64,000 nucleotides of DNA, from the NCBI RefSeq assembly GCF_027118995.1, contig NZ_CP098242.1, forward strand, positions 1,706,001-1,770,000, read 5' to 3'. This document shows, piece by piece, positions 27,696 to 36,944 of the stretch. The notes under the pieces are model-generated. The model saw only the letters and a list, made by a program, of their open reading frames with translations, ran no database searches and was not told the origin of the DNA. Every line of letters starts with the position of its first letter. The first letter of the stretch is position 1. The translations under genes and the position numbers were made by a program. The DNA is from Oxalobacter vibrioformis. GTDB taxonomy: Bacteria > Pseudomonadota > Gammaproteobacteria > Burkholderiales > Burkholderiaceae_D.

Positions 27696-30600
27696 TCAGG
27701 ATGATGTTGTGTTGTCTGCGTAGGAAAGCAGGTGGCGGGTGGTATCCGCACTCGACATTGGCCTGGCATGGAGATATCCCTGAATGATGCGGCAATCGCG
27801 GCCGATCAGGTAGTCCAGCTGGGTTTTGGATTCCACCCCTTCTGCCACAATTTCCATGCCAATGGAGCGGGCCATGGCAATGATGGCGTGGATAATAGCC
27901 TCAGTCTTGCTGTTACCCACACGGCGAACAAAGAAGCGGTCAATCTTGAGCACATCAATCGGATATTCAACCAGCCTTTGCAGGGAGGAGTACTCAATAC
28001 CGAAATCATCGATGGAGACAGACGCGCCCATCTGGCGCAGGCTCGACAGGTTGCCAATCACCTGGTCACGGTCTTCAAGCAATGCGCGCTCCGTGATTTC
28101 CAGCGCCAGTTTACTCGCCGGGAGTTTTGTTTGATCAAGCACTTTCCGGATATAGTCGACGAAATCCGGTGATGAGATTTTTTCAGGCAGGATGTTAATC
28201 GATACCCTGCCAAAATCAACGCCGTCATCCAGCCATTGTTTAGCCTGTTTACACGCCATTTCCAGCATCCGGGCATCGATTTCCGGCATCATGCCGGACA
28301 GGATGGCCACATCCATGAATTCGCCCGGCATCAGGATGCCATGATCCGGATGCGCCCAGCGAACCAGGGCTTCCACACTGACGCCCCGTTTTTCTTCGGT
28401 ATCAAAGATCGGCTGGAAGTAAGGGACAAACTGGCGCTCTTCCAGTGCGGTACGCAACTCTGCTTCCATCTGTTTTCTGGCCTGAATCTTGTTCTGCATG
28501 GATTCCTCGAAGAAGCGGAAGCGGGTGCCGCCTTCGGTCTTGGCCTGGTACATCGCCATATCGGCATGCATCAGAATATGCTCAATGTCAGTATCTTCAC
28601 CGGAGAAGGTGGCAATACCGATACTGGTGTAGATGCGCAGTTCATGGCCGTCAAGGGTTACCGCCTGATCCAGCTGGTCTAAAATCTGCTGGGCCAGGAT
28701 GGCGGCGTCATCCGGCGCTGCCAGATCCGTCATGATGACGGCGAATTCATCACCACCCAGTCGGGCCACGGTATCTGTTTTGCGCGAACGCTGCTGCAGT
28801 ACCTGGGCAACATTCACGAGAAGCGCATCACCAATGGCATGGCCCAGCGTATCGTTGACCTGTTTGAAACGGTCCAGGTCAAAGAAAAGCAGGGCGCCCG
28901 CCTTGCGGGAGCGGCTGGCCTGGTGCATGGCTTTCTGCAGGCGCTCGTGAAAGAGCAGTCGGTTGGCGAGGCCCGTTAATGGATCATGGCTGGCCAGATG
29001 CTGGGCCTTGGCTTCAGCCGCCCGCCGGATTTCGATTTCACCGCGAAGCAGGCCATTGATTTCAGACAGTTCCTGGGTCCGCTCGGCAATACGGATTTCC
29101 AGGTTATCCTTGATTTCCCTGAGTTCACTTTCCTTCTGGGTACAGATATTCACTCCCTCTTTCAGGCGGAAGCGGTTAAAGCCTGCATTGAGCCACTTGA
29201 TCCGGCTTGAAAGGAAAGAGGCCATCCAGATGGCAATAACAATAACAATGCCCACCATGACCAGTGTGGAAATGATGAGGCTGTATGCCATTTTGGTCAT
29301 GCCATCCTGGACCGTTTTCTCGGCTTTGCGCCCCTGCTCCAGCATGGCCTGGTCTGCCTTGGCAATAACAAGGTCAAGGCGGGCCTTGGATTCATTGGCC
29401 GCCCGGTGGAAATCATCCACATTGGCGCCGATCGTCACGATACCGAAGCCGCGCTTGTTGCCTGCAGCTTCCGGGCTGTACTGGCCGGTGTAATACGGAA
29501 TGGCTGCGGTGGTGGTCAGTTTCCACAGGCCGCTCCATAAAATCAGGAAAGAGCCTGAACCGCCGGAATTGGCCAGGTTGTACCAGCCGGTGCACTGTGG
29601 CGCAAAATTGAGCCAGCGGCAATCCAGGCCGACATTGCCGGCATCGGTCAGTTCTTTGGCGGGCTTGCGGCTTTGCAACTGGTTGACGAAAGTCGGCGCG
29701 GTTTTGATGAATTCGGTATAAGGCATACCGCTACGCTTCCATTCTTCATAAACCACGTCTTCCAGCCAGGGGACTTCCGGCTCACCCGTTTCGGCGTTGT
29801 ATCCGGTAATGGAATGATGGCGGGGATGGACAATGCTGCGGCCCTTGTAGTCCCCGATAAACGCATAGTTGCCATCTGATGCGTCATTGATATCCCGGTA
29901 GCGTTCGGATGTCGGCACAATGGTATCGGTAAAGGACATCAGGTGGTCGTGGTTCAGTGCCAGCGTGACCCATCCCGTTATCTGTCCGCCCCTGACAACA
30001 GGCGTTGCCCAGCGGACAATGCCCTTGAAGCGCTTGCCGACCGGATTTTCCTTGCCGGCATAGGCGCTGTTTTCCGGCTCATAGGCAATCCCTTTTTTTG
30101 CTGCAGTTTCCGGTGTGTAATGGCCGATGATTTTCGAGCCCACATAGGTGCCGATCACATCAGAGACGTAAATGTCACCCGGCTTGAGTTTTTTGAGTTC
30201 ATTGAAATACGTTTCCGCCCTGGCAAAGGTATTCATGCGGTTGGAAACGTCCTTGAGTGCCGAAGATACACGGTCAGAGGTGGTGACCTTGATTCGCTCC
30301 TTGCCATCCAGCCCGACAAAGGTCATTTCCAGATAAAGCGGCGTACGCTTTGATCTGAGCGGTACCGGCTGGCGATAATGAAAATCTTTTGCGTTGTCAG
30401 GACTGCCTGGATCGGCTGATGAGCCGCCTTCTTTTGGCGCGTCGACCGGTTCCCAGGATTTGCCGTCTTCTGCCAGTTTCCACTCCCCGTGGTAAATCAG
30501 GTCGCGCTGCTTGTTTTCGATGAAGTTCCGGTAAAGGGCCACGCTGGGTTCCAGGGAACGGGCGTAGCTAATATCCGCATCCCGGCCATACAGAAAGTCG

Positions 30601-30881
30601 GCCACGGCGCGAGCGGTGTCGGTCGTCTGTCTTTCGATTTCTTCCCGGGCGCGTGAGTCAAGAGCCGCTACCGCATCGGCAATAGCGGTGTCGCCTACGT
30701 ACTGAATAGTTTCATCAGCCATCTCAACCAGGTGCTCAGCCTGTTGGGTCAGGTCCTTCGCCGTCTGGTAAGAGTGGCTCCATGCCATCCATCCCAGCAA
30801 AAGCAGCAGCAGAACCTTGATGACCACAAAGACAAGGATCAGCCTGATTCGCAGAGAAAGTTTTCCCCAGATTTCCATCAT
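27696..30881 (-). CDS. Membrane GGDEF-EAL protein with large sensor domain
   Basis: A 1061-residue signalling protein. There is an N-terminal TM helix at about 12-33, a periplasmic sensor of roughly 500 residues, a second TM near residue 535-560, and a coiled-coil linker. The GGDEF motif is intact at 709-713 (ARLGGDEFAV), and the EAL domain begins with EAL at 837-839. Further EAL-domain residues look intact (EITERALLED, SIDDFGIEYSSL, VAEGVES), so both synthesis and breakdown of c-di-GMP are possible. The sensor contains WLNFAPQCTGWYN and no domain I can name with certainty. Confidence 0.9.
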   Translation of the reverse strand: MMEIWGKLSLRIRLILVFVVIKVLLLLLLGWMAWSHSYQTAKDLTQQAEHLVEMADETIQYVGDTAIADAVAALDSRAREEIERQTTDTARAVADFLYGRDADISYARSLEPSVALYRNFIENKQRDLIYHGEWKLAEDGKSWEPVDAPKEGGSSADPGSPDNAKDFHYRQPVPLRSKRTPLYLEMTFVGLDGKERIKVTTSDRVSSALKDVSNRMNTFARAETYFNELKKLKPGDIYVSDVIGTYVGSKIIGHYTPETAAKKGIAYEPENSAYAGKENPVGKRFKGIVRWATPVVRGGQITGWVTLALNHDHLMSFTDTIVPTSERYRDINDASDGNYAFIGDYKGRSIVHPRHHSITGYNAETGEPEVPWLEDVVYEEWKRSGMPYTEFIKTAPTFVNQLQSRKPAKELTDAGNVGLDCRWLNFAPQCTGWYNLANSGGSGSFLILWSGLWKLTTTAAIPYYTGQYSPEAAGNKRGFGIVTIGANVDDFHRAANESKARLDLVIAKADQAMLEQGRKAEKTVQDGMTKMAYSLIISTLVMVGIVIVIAIWMASFLSSRIKWLNAGFNRFRLKEGVNICTQKESELREIKDNLEIRIAERTQELSEINGLLRGEIEIRRAAEAKAQHLASHDPLTGLANRLLFHERLQKAMHQASRSRKAGALLFFDLDRFKQVNDTLGHAIGDALLVNVAQVLQQRSRKTDTVARLGGDEFAVIMTDLAAPDDAAILAQQILDQLDQAVTLDGHELRIYTSIGIATFSGEDTDIEHILMHADMAMYQAKTEGGTRFRFFEESMQNKIQARKQMEAELRTALEERQFVPYFQPIFDTEEKRGVSVEALVRWAHPDHGILMPGEFMDVAILSGMMPEIDARMLEMACKQAKQWLDDGVDFGRVSINILPEKISSPDFVDYIRKVLDQTKLPASKLALEITERALLEDRDQVIGNLSSLRQMGASVSIDDFGIEYSSLQRLVEYPIDVLKIDRFFVRRVGNSKTEAIIHAIIAMARSIGMEIVAEGVESKTQLDYLIGRDCRIIQGYLHARPMSSADTTRHLLSYADNTTSS

Positions 30882-31160
30882 GTAGTGTAGCCCGTTCTGA
30901 TACCACTTTTTACGGTCATCCTGTTTCCCTGACCTTTGGCGGAAATATATCTGATCGTAAAAAGATAATGCTATAATATTGCATTACGGCAACAATGTCA
31001 GTTGCTTTAGGGACATAATAATTATTCAAGGAATATTTTATTGTGGTGTTTTTCCGTTTTTTGTTTTCCGTGAGGAAATGCGCCTTTATTGTTAATTGTA
31101 AGAAATGTTGATTCTTTGCAATACGGTAAAATGAAAGGGTTTCCTCACCTTTATTAAGCG

Positions 31161-31682
31161 ATGACTCTCCGATTTTCCCTTCTTGGCATAGCAGGCTGGT
31201 CAGGCAGCGGCAAGACCAGCCTGCTTGAAAAACTGCTGCCTTTGCTGATCGCCCGCGGTTGCCGGGTCAATGTGATAAAGAGCAGCCATCATGATGTGCA
31301 GATTGAGCCGCCGCACAAGGACAGTGCCCGCATGCGGGCAGCGGGTGCCGCCGAGGTGATGCTGTCTTCCCCGCACCGTTATATGCTGGTGCATGAGCTG
31401 CGGGGAGCGGATATACCGGCACTGGATGAGCTGACAGGCAGGATGACGCCTGCCGATATCACGCTGGTGGAAGGGTTTCGGGCTGAAGCCATCCCGAAGC
31501 TGGAGGTTTTCAGGCCTGCTGTCGGCAAGTCAGCCATTTACCCGGATGATACGACCATTGTGGCGGTCGCATCGGATGTGCCGTGTCCGGAAAATCTGTC
31601 GCGCCAGGTGGACTGGCTGGACTTGAACCGCCCGGAAAAAATATGCGACTGGCTTTTTGAAAGCCAATCGCATTTGCGTTAA
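31161..31682 (+). CDS. mobB: Molybdopterin-guanine dinucleotide biosynthesis protein B
   Basis: A 173-residue P-loop GTPase with Walker A GWSGSGKTS at 12-20, then NVIKSSHHDVQIEPPHKDSA and LVEGFRAEAIPKLEVFRP. MobB assists guanylation of molybdopterin, the cofactor form used by formate dehydrogenases of the FdhF type. It stands at the left edge of the molybdenum/formate island and is convergent with the GltD-like gene, 11 bp apart. Confidence 0.92.
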   Translation: MTLRFSLLGIAGWSGSGKTSLLEKLLPLLIARGCRVNVIKSSHHDVQIEPPHKDSARMRAAGAAEVMLSSPHRYMLVHELRGADIPALDELTGRMTPADITLVEGFRAEAIPKLEVFRPAVGKSAIYPDDTTIVAVASDVPCPENLSRQVDWLDLNRPEKICDWLFESQSHLR

Positions 31683-31693
31683 CGCGAAACCGG

Positions 31694-33793
31694 TTATCTT
31701 CCGGCAGCAATCCAGCGCATGTCGCTGAGTGACTCCACAGCACGCAGTCGGGCACACGACGAACACATAACGACATCCGTCTCGCCGGGGCCGCCCATGC
31801 TGGAACGGGTTTTGCCATACTGAACGGAAGAAACGAAGGGTTTGTCACAGCAACTGCATACCTGCAATGGCTGGCTTCTGACCACAGTACCGGTAATTTC
31901 GGTGACCCGCATCCCGTCGCGGTTTTCCACACGGATGGCGCCGGTCGGGCAGACGGCGGCACAGGCGCCGCAACCGATACACAGGCTGGCAGGGCGGAGG
32001 AAGTCCTCAAATACCAGGCGGCGGTTACCGGTTTCAACCATTCTCAATGCCTCTGCGCCCACCTGGATACAGGCCAGCTCACACAGGCCGCAGCCGATAC
32101 AGAGGTCACAACGCAGGCAGCGTCCGGCTTCGGCGCGCGCCTCGTTTTCATCCCAGTCAAACTGGATAAAGTCATGTGACCATTTCCGGGTGTCGGGGTC
32201 TTTTTCCGGCACGTGAGGGCGGCTCTTGCTGAGCCGGAAAGCCGCATCAACGGACAGATAAGGCACTTCATCGCGGCGCTGTGGCTTGAGCGAGGGCAGA
32301 TCCATTTCCTTTTTCATCAGCCAGGAATCAATCGCTTCTGCTGCCCGCTTGCCGGAGCCTATCGCGGCAACGACCGTGCTGGCGCCATGCTGGATGTCGC
32401 CGCCTGAGAAAATACCCGGTTCACCGGTTTCCAGTGTAACGGGATCAGCGACGATATTGCCCCATTCGAGTTCGATCTTGCTGCCATCGAGCCAGGCGAT
32501 GTCGCCATCCTGGCCGATACCCGCAATGATCTGGTCGGCGCGGATGGTCACCGGTTTGGCGGTGTCCGCATCCGGTGCATTTTTGGAGCGGGCAAATTCA
32601 ATGAGGTTGCCTTCCATGATTTTGGTCGGTGCCCAAAGCTCGACAAGTTCCACCCCTTCGTCCAATGCCATGACGACTTCATGCGGGTTGGCGGGCATAT
32701 CCTTTCGGGTGCGCCGATACCACATCTGCACCTTGGTCGCCCCCTGGCGAAAGGCGGTCATCGCCACGTCGATAGCGGCATTACCGCCCCCGATTACGAT
32801 CACATGTGGTCCGACTTTCGGGTCTTTTCCGTCCCTGACCGCGGAAAGAAAGTCCATGCCGCCCAGCACAAACGGCAGGTCATCTCCTTCAATGCCGAGG
32901 CGGCGGGAAAACGGCAGGCCAATCGCAACAAACGTCGCATCAAACCCCTGGTCTTGGAATTCCCGTATGTTTTTTACCTTGTAACCATTATGGATTTCGA
33001 CACCCATTTTCCGGACCTGGTTGATTTCATCCTGAAGAATCTGGTTGGGCAGACGATAGTTCGGGATACCGTAACGCATGGTGCCCCCCGGTTCCTCCCG
33101 CTCATCAAAAATTTCGACATGGTGGCCTTTCTGGGCAAGGTAGTAGGCCGTTGTCACGCCTGCCGGACCCGCACCGATAATGGCGACTTTCCTGCCGGTT
33201 GCCGGGGCGATTTCCTGCATCGGATAAGACGGGCTGCATCTGGCGGCAATGGATTTCATCGGCTTGATGAGTACCGGCTGGCTGACGGTTTTCTGCACAC
33301 AGGCCTCCTCGCAGGGTGCCGGGCAGACCAGACCGCAGGAATTAGGCAGCGGGGTATCTTTCAACAGGACGGAAAGCGATGCGTCATAATTGCCGTGTCC
33401 GATATGCGCAATCATGCTCGGGATATCAATATGCGCCGGACAGGCTTCCTGGCAGGGAACCAGACGGGGCTCAAAACAGATGCCGGCATTGCAGGCGCTG
33501 TCGGTAATGTGCATCAGCCATTTGTCCCGTGCCATGTCAAGTGAGGTTTCAAGGGAGGTGACAAGTGAGTGCTCACTTTCGGGAAGTGCTTTGACGGCTT
33601 TTGCCAGTTCGTCAAGATGCCCAACGGTAGCGCGCCCGAGGCTGATTTCGGTAATCATGCGTCCTGCTTCCGCTAAAGCGGAGCGAAGCGCCGGGGATTG
33701 GTTTTCTTCTGAATGAAGGCGGATGCGAAGGGCTTCCAGATGCTCTGTTACCGGGCAGACCTCTTTTTCGGGTTCATTGCTTTTGTCCGTCAT
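31694..33793 (-). CDS. GltD-like FAD/NAD(P) oxidoreductase with ferredoxin domain
   Basis: A 699-residue iron-sulfur flavoprotein. Residues 1-95 are of unknown type. Cys-rich motifs at 101-118 (CFEPRLVPCQEACP) and 153-165 (CGLVCPAPCEEAC) bind clusters as in glutamate synthase beta. FAD (GAGPAG, 207-212) and NAD(P) ([12 protein letters not shown], from 333) folds follow. Two [4Fe-4S] motifs lie at 559-575 and 605-615. The tail has another Cys set, CSCC at 646-649 and CSSC at 677-680, perhaps a metal ribbon. It is divergent from a ferredoxin-fdhF pair, so it probably links NAD(P)H to formate dehydrogenase. That link is inferred. Confidence 0.82.
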   Translation of the reverse strand: MTDKSNEPEKEVCPVTEHLEALRIRLHSEENQSPALRSALAEAGRMITEISLGRATVGHLDELAKAVKALPESEHSLVTSLETSLDMARDKWLMHITDSACNAGICFEPRLVPCQEACPAHIDIPSMIAHIGHGNYDASLSVLLKDTPLPNSCGLVCPAPCEEACVQKTVSQPVLIKPMKSIAARCSPSYPMQEIAPATGRKVAIIGAGPAGVTTAYYLAQKGHHVEIFDEREEPGGTMRYGIPNYRLPNQILQDEINQVRKMGVEIHNGYKVKNIREFQDQGFDATFVAIGLPFSRRLGIEGDDLPFVLGGMDFLSAVRDGKDPKVGPHVIVIGGGNAAIDVAMTAFRQGATKVQMWYRRTRKDMPANPHEVVMALDEGVELVELWAPTKIMEGNLIEFARSKNAPDADTAKPVTIRADQIIAGIGQDGDIAWLDGSKIELEWGNIVADPVTLETGEPGIFSGGDIQHGASTVVAAIGSGKRAAEAIDSWLMKKEMDLPSLKPQRRDEVPYLSVDAAFRLSKSRPHVPEKDPDTRKWSHDFIQFDWDENEARAEAGRCLRCDLCIGCGLCELACIQVGAEALRMVETGNRRLVFEDFLRPASLCIGCGACAAVCPTGAIRVENRDGMRVTEITGTVVRSQPLQVCSCCDKPFVSSVQYGKTRSSMGGPGETDVVMCSSCARLRAVESLSDMRWIAAGR

Positions 33794-34119
33794 TGTCAGC
33801 TTTTTTCCGTCTGAAATTGATCAATACATAAAACCTGCATTCGGCAGGTGGATGTCTCAAGAGGTAAAAAGCATAACATGCTGATACCCACATGCAAAAT
33901 GACCCCGATCCACAATTTGCCTGTTGCGGTTTAAATCCGGGGACATTATGGCACATTGATGGTATTTTCGTTGGGGAGAAGGGGGCTGAATATCAGAGGG
34001 TTTTTTGTGCGGGCTGCACGCTTTTTTCATTTTGCGGTTACCATAACGGGTGTCGGCATCAGGCTTGCCTGACACGGCATTTATTAACGAAAATTTACGG
34101 AAAAACCAGGGAGAGAAGG
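33794..34119. other. Divergent intergenic region between the GltD-like gene and the ferredoxin gene
   Basis: A 326-bp stretch without a supported gene. It should hold the promoters of both halves of the formate module. I see a hairpin at 34050-34075 (arms GTGTCGGC and GCCTGACAC) in the likely leader of the ferredoxin gene and an AT-rich ATTGATCAAT near 33818. The plus-strand frame that crosses the region into the ferredoxin has no homology before 34120. Confidence 0.55.
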
Positions 34120-34668
34120 ATGAATCGTTTTGTCATAGCCGAACCGGATAAATGCATTGGGTGCCGTACATGCGAAGTGGCATGTGTACTGGCGCATCCG
34201 GTGGGCGCACAAAAGGGTCTGGAACTCGCTGCCGAAAATTTCAATCCAAGACTCAGGCTGGTCAGGAGTCTGACGCTGACCGCACCGGTGCAGTGCCGCC
34301 AGTGTGAGAATGCCCCCTGCGTCAACGTCTGTCCCACCGGTGCACTGGTCTATGACCGTAATACCGTTCAGCTTCTGGCAGAGCGTTGTATCGGCTGCCA
34401 GTCCTGTGTCATTGCCTGCCCCTTTGGTGCAATGGAGATGGTCAACCAGCCCGTTAAGGAACAAAACCTGGGACCGCTTCATGTCAAGTCGACAATTTCC
34501 ATCGCCCAGAAGTGTGATTTGTGTATTAATGTGGAAACCGGCCCGGCCTGTATGGCGGTGTGCCCGACCAAGGCGCTTCACCTGGTGGACCCGGATGCGA
34601 TTCAGGATAAAACCCGCCGAAAGCGCGAAAAGTCCGCTTTCAATATGCCGACGGATGCTTTCAGGTAA
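34120..34668 (+). CDS. HydN/HycB-like ferredoxin with four [4Fe-4S] clusters
   Basis: A 182-residue electron-transfer protein starting at MNRFVIAEPDKCIGCRTCEV, with GAGAAGGA just upstream. Four cysteine groups are present: CIGCRTCEVAC, CRQCENAPCVNVC, CIGCQSCVIAC and CDLCINVETGPACMAVC. This matches HydN/HycB/DmsB-type subunits that carry electrons from molybdenum enzymes. It lies 51 bp upstream of the fdhF-type gene on the same strand and is its likely partner. Confidence 0.9.
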   Translation: MNRFVIAEPDKCIGCRTCEVACVLAHPVGAQKGLELAAENFNPRLRLVRSLTLTAPVQCRQCENAPCVNVCPTGALVYDRNTVQLLAERCIGCQSCVIACPFGAMEMVNQPVKEQNLGPLHVKSTISIAQKCDLCINVETGPACMAVCPTKALHLVDPDAIQDKTRRKREKSAFNMPTDAFR

Positions 34669-34719
34669 AGGTCGGTTTGATAGAGGCTGTCAATTCAGCA
34701 GAAGTGAGCAGGTGAAAAT

Positions 34720-36881
34720 ATGGAAAAAGTGATCGTTGTCTGCCCGTATTGCGCGTCAGGCTGCAAAATCAACCTTGTGGTTGAAAACGGGGAAATCATC
34801 AGGGCCGAAGGGGCCAATGGCCATACCAACCAGGGGGAGTTGTGTCTGAAAGGCTACTATGGCTGGGATTTTCTGAATGATACCAAGCTGTTGACGCCGC
34901 GTTTGAAGCAACCCATGATCCGCCGGAAAAAAGGGGGGAATTTGAAGCCGTGTCCTGGGACGAAGCGATTGAATTTGCCAGCTCCCGCCTGATGGCCATC
35001 AAGGAAAAGCATGGTCCGGATGCCATCATGATGACCGGCTGTTCACGCGGACCGGGCAATGAAGCCAATTATGTGGCGCAGAAAGTGGCCAGGGCCGTTG
35101 TCGGGACAAACAATATCGACTGTTGTGCCCGTGTCTGTCACGCGCCTTCTGTTGCCGGGCTGGATGTGACGCTGGGCAATGGCGCCATGAGCAACTCCAT
35201 CAATGAGATCGAGGACACGCAATGTATTCTGGTGTTTGGATACAATGCCGCGGATTCCCATCCCATCGTGGCGCGCCGTATCCTGAAAGCCAAGGAAAAA
35301 GGCGCTAAGATCATTGTCTGTGATCCGCGCGTGATCGAGACGGTTCGCATTGCCGATTTGCATCTGCCACTCAGGAATGGTTCCAACATGGCGCTGGTGA
35401 ATGCCTTTGCCAATGTACTGCTCGAAGAGGGGTTGTACAACCCGGATTACGTCGAGAACTTTGCTGAAGGGTTTGACGAGTATCGCGAAATCATTTCCAA
35501 GTACACGCCGGAATATGTCGAGGAAATAACCGGACTCGATCCGGAGCTGATTCGCGATGCCATGTATATGTATGCTTCCGCGCCTTCTGCCACCATCCTC
35601 TGGGGCATGGGCGTCACGCAGTGGGGACAGGCCGTGGATGTGGTGAAAGGCCTCTCAAGCATCGCTGTCATGACAGGGAACCTGGGACGCCCGAATGTGG
35701 GGGTGGGGCCGGTACGTGGACAGAACAATGTCCAGGGCGCATGTGATATGGGGGTATTGCCGGGTACGCTGCCCGGGTATTACAAGGTATGGGATGAAGA
35801 AGCCCGGAATAAATTCGCCAACGCCTGGGGCGTTCCCTCTCTTCCCGAAAAAGTCGGTTTTCACCTGACCGAGATACCGCACGCCATTCATGACGACAAG
35901 CTCAAGGCATGCTGGATTTTCGGTGAGGATCCTTTCCAGACCGAGCCGGATCTTGCCACCTTGCGCAAGGAATTTGCCAAGCTGGAACTCTTTATCGTGC
36001 AGGATATTTTCATGACAAAAACCGCCATGGAAGCGGACGTCATTTTCCCGGCCACCTCATGGGGTGAGCATGAAGGGGTGTATTCTGCGGCAGACCGGGG
36101 ATTCCAGCGCTTTTACAAGGCGGTGGAGCCCAAGGGGGATGTAAAACCGGACTGGGAAATCCACAGCCTGATGGCAACGGCAATGGGTTACCCGATGAAG
36201 TACAACAATACCCAGGAAATCTGGGATGAAATCCGGGAGCTGTGCCATCTGTACAAAGGGGCAACGTATGAGAAAATGGCCGGGCTGGCCTATGTCCCCT
36301 GGCCCTGCCTGGATGAGGATGATCCGGGAACCCCATGGCTGTATGAGGGCAATAAATTTGATACACCGAGCGGCAAGGCGCTTTTATTTGCTGCTGAGTG
36401 GCGTCCCCCATCGGAATCAACCGACCTCGAATTTCCCATGACGCTTTGTACGGTCCGTGAAGTGGGACATTATTCCTGCCGCTCGATGACGGGGAACTGT
36501 GCTGCATTACAGACACTGGCCAATGAACCGGGCTTTGTGCAGATTCATCCGGCGGATGCGTCAAAGCTGGAGATCCGGGATCAGGAACTGGTCTGGGTGG
36601 AATCACGCAGGGGCCGGGTCATTACCCGGGCCAATATCAATGAAAGAGCCAATGAGGGAGCGGTCTACATGACGTACCAGTGGTGGATCGGCGCGTGTAA
36701 CGAACTGACAGCCGAACATCTGGACCCGATTTCCAAGACGCCGGAGCATAAGTACAGTGCGGTAAGGGTAGAGCGTATTGTCGACCAGGCATCGGCAGAG
36801 CAGTACGTGCTGGATACCTACAATAAGATGAAGTCAGACATGCGTAATGCCGTGATTGACATCGCGGTTGAAACGGCCTGA
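34720..36881 (+). pseudogene. fdhF: Formate dehydrogenase H-type catalytic subunit (Cys form), frameshifted
   Basis: A molybdopterin oxidoreductase of about 720 residues, close to E. coli FdhF. The N-terminal [4Fe-4S] motif CPYCASGCKINLVV with a distal Cys in GELCLKGYYG is in one frame; all the rest (SWDEAIEFASSRLMAIKEKH onward) is in the -1 frame. The shift lies at the A6G6 run 34927-34938, and one more base would restore the frame. The catalytic residue is Cys at 35136 (RVCHAPSVAGL, residue 140), where E. coli has selenocysteine. The C-terminal region appears intact. A GTG at 34950 could start the large part, but without the cluster domain. Confidence 0.85.
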
Positions 36882-36898
36882 CCTGTTTTTCTTTCCAT

Positions 36899-36934
36899 GA
36901 AAAAACCCCTCGGCCAAAACCGAGGGGTTTTTTG
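36899..36934. terminator. Bidirectional terminator between fdhF and the aldehyde dehydrogenase
   Basis: Stem AACCCCTCGG / CCGAGGGGTT with a short CCAAAA loop, an A run before it and a T run after it. It can therefore end transcription from both convergent genes. Confidence 0.92.
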
Positions 36935-36944
36935 TTGAGGCGGC

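Noticed and set aside
33949..33964. TGGCAC sequence upstream of the ferredoxin-fdhF genes, a possible sigma-54 promoter
   Set aside because: The -24 half fits, but at the correct spacing the -12 half reads TGGTA instead of TTGCA, so the key GC is missing.
34720..36881. Selenocysteine insertion in the formate dehydrogenase
   Set aside because: The catalytic position is TGT (Cys), and there is no in-frame TGA at that site.
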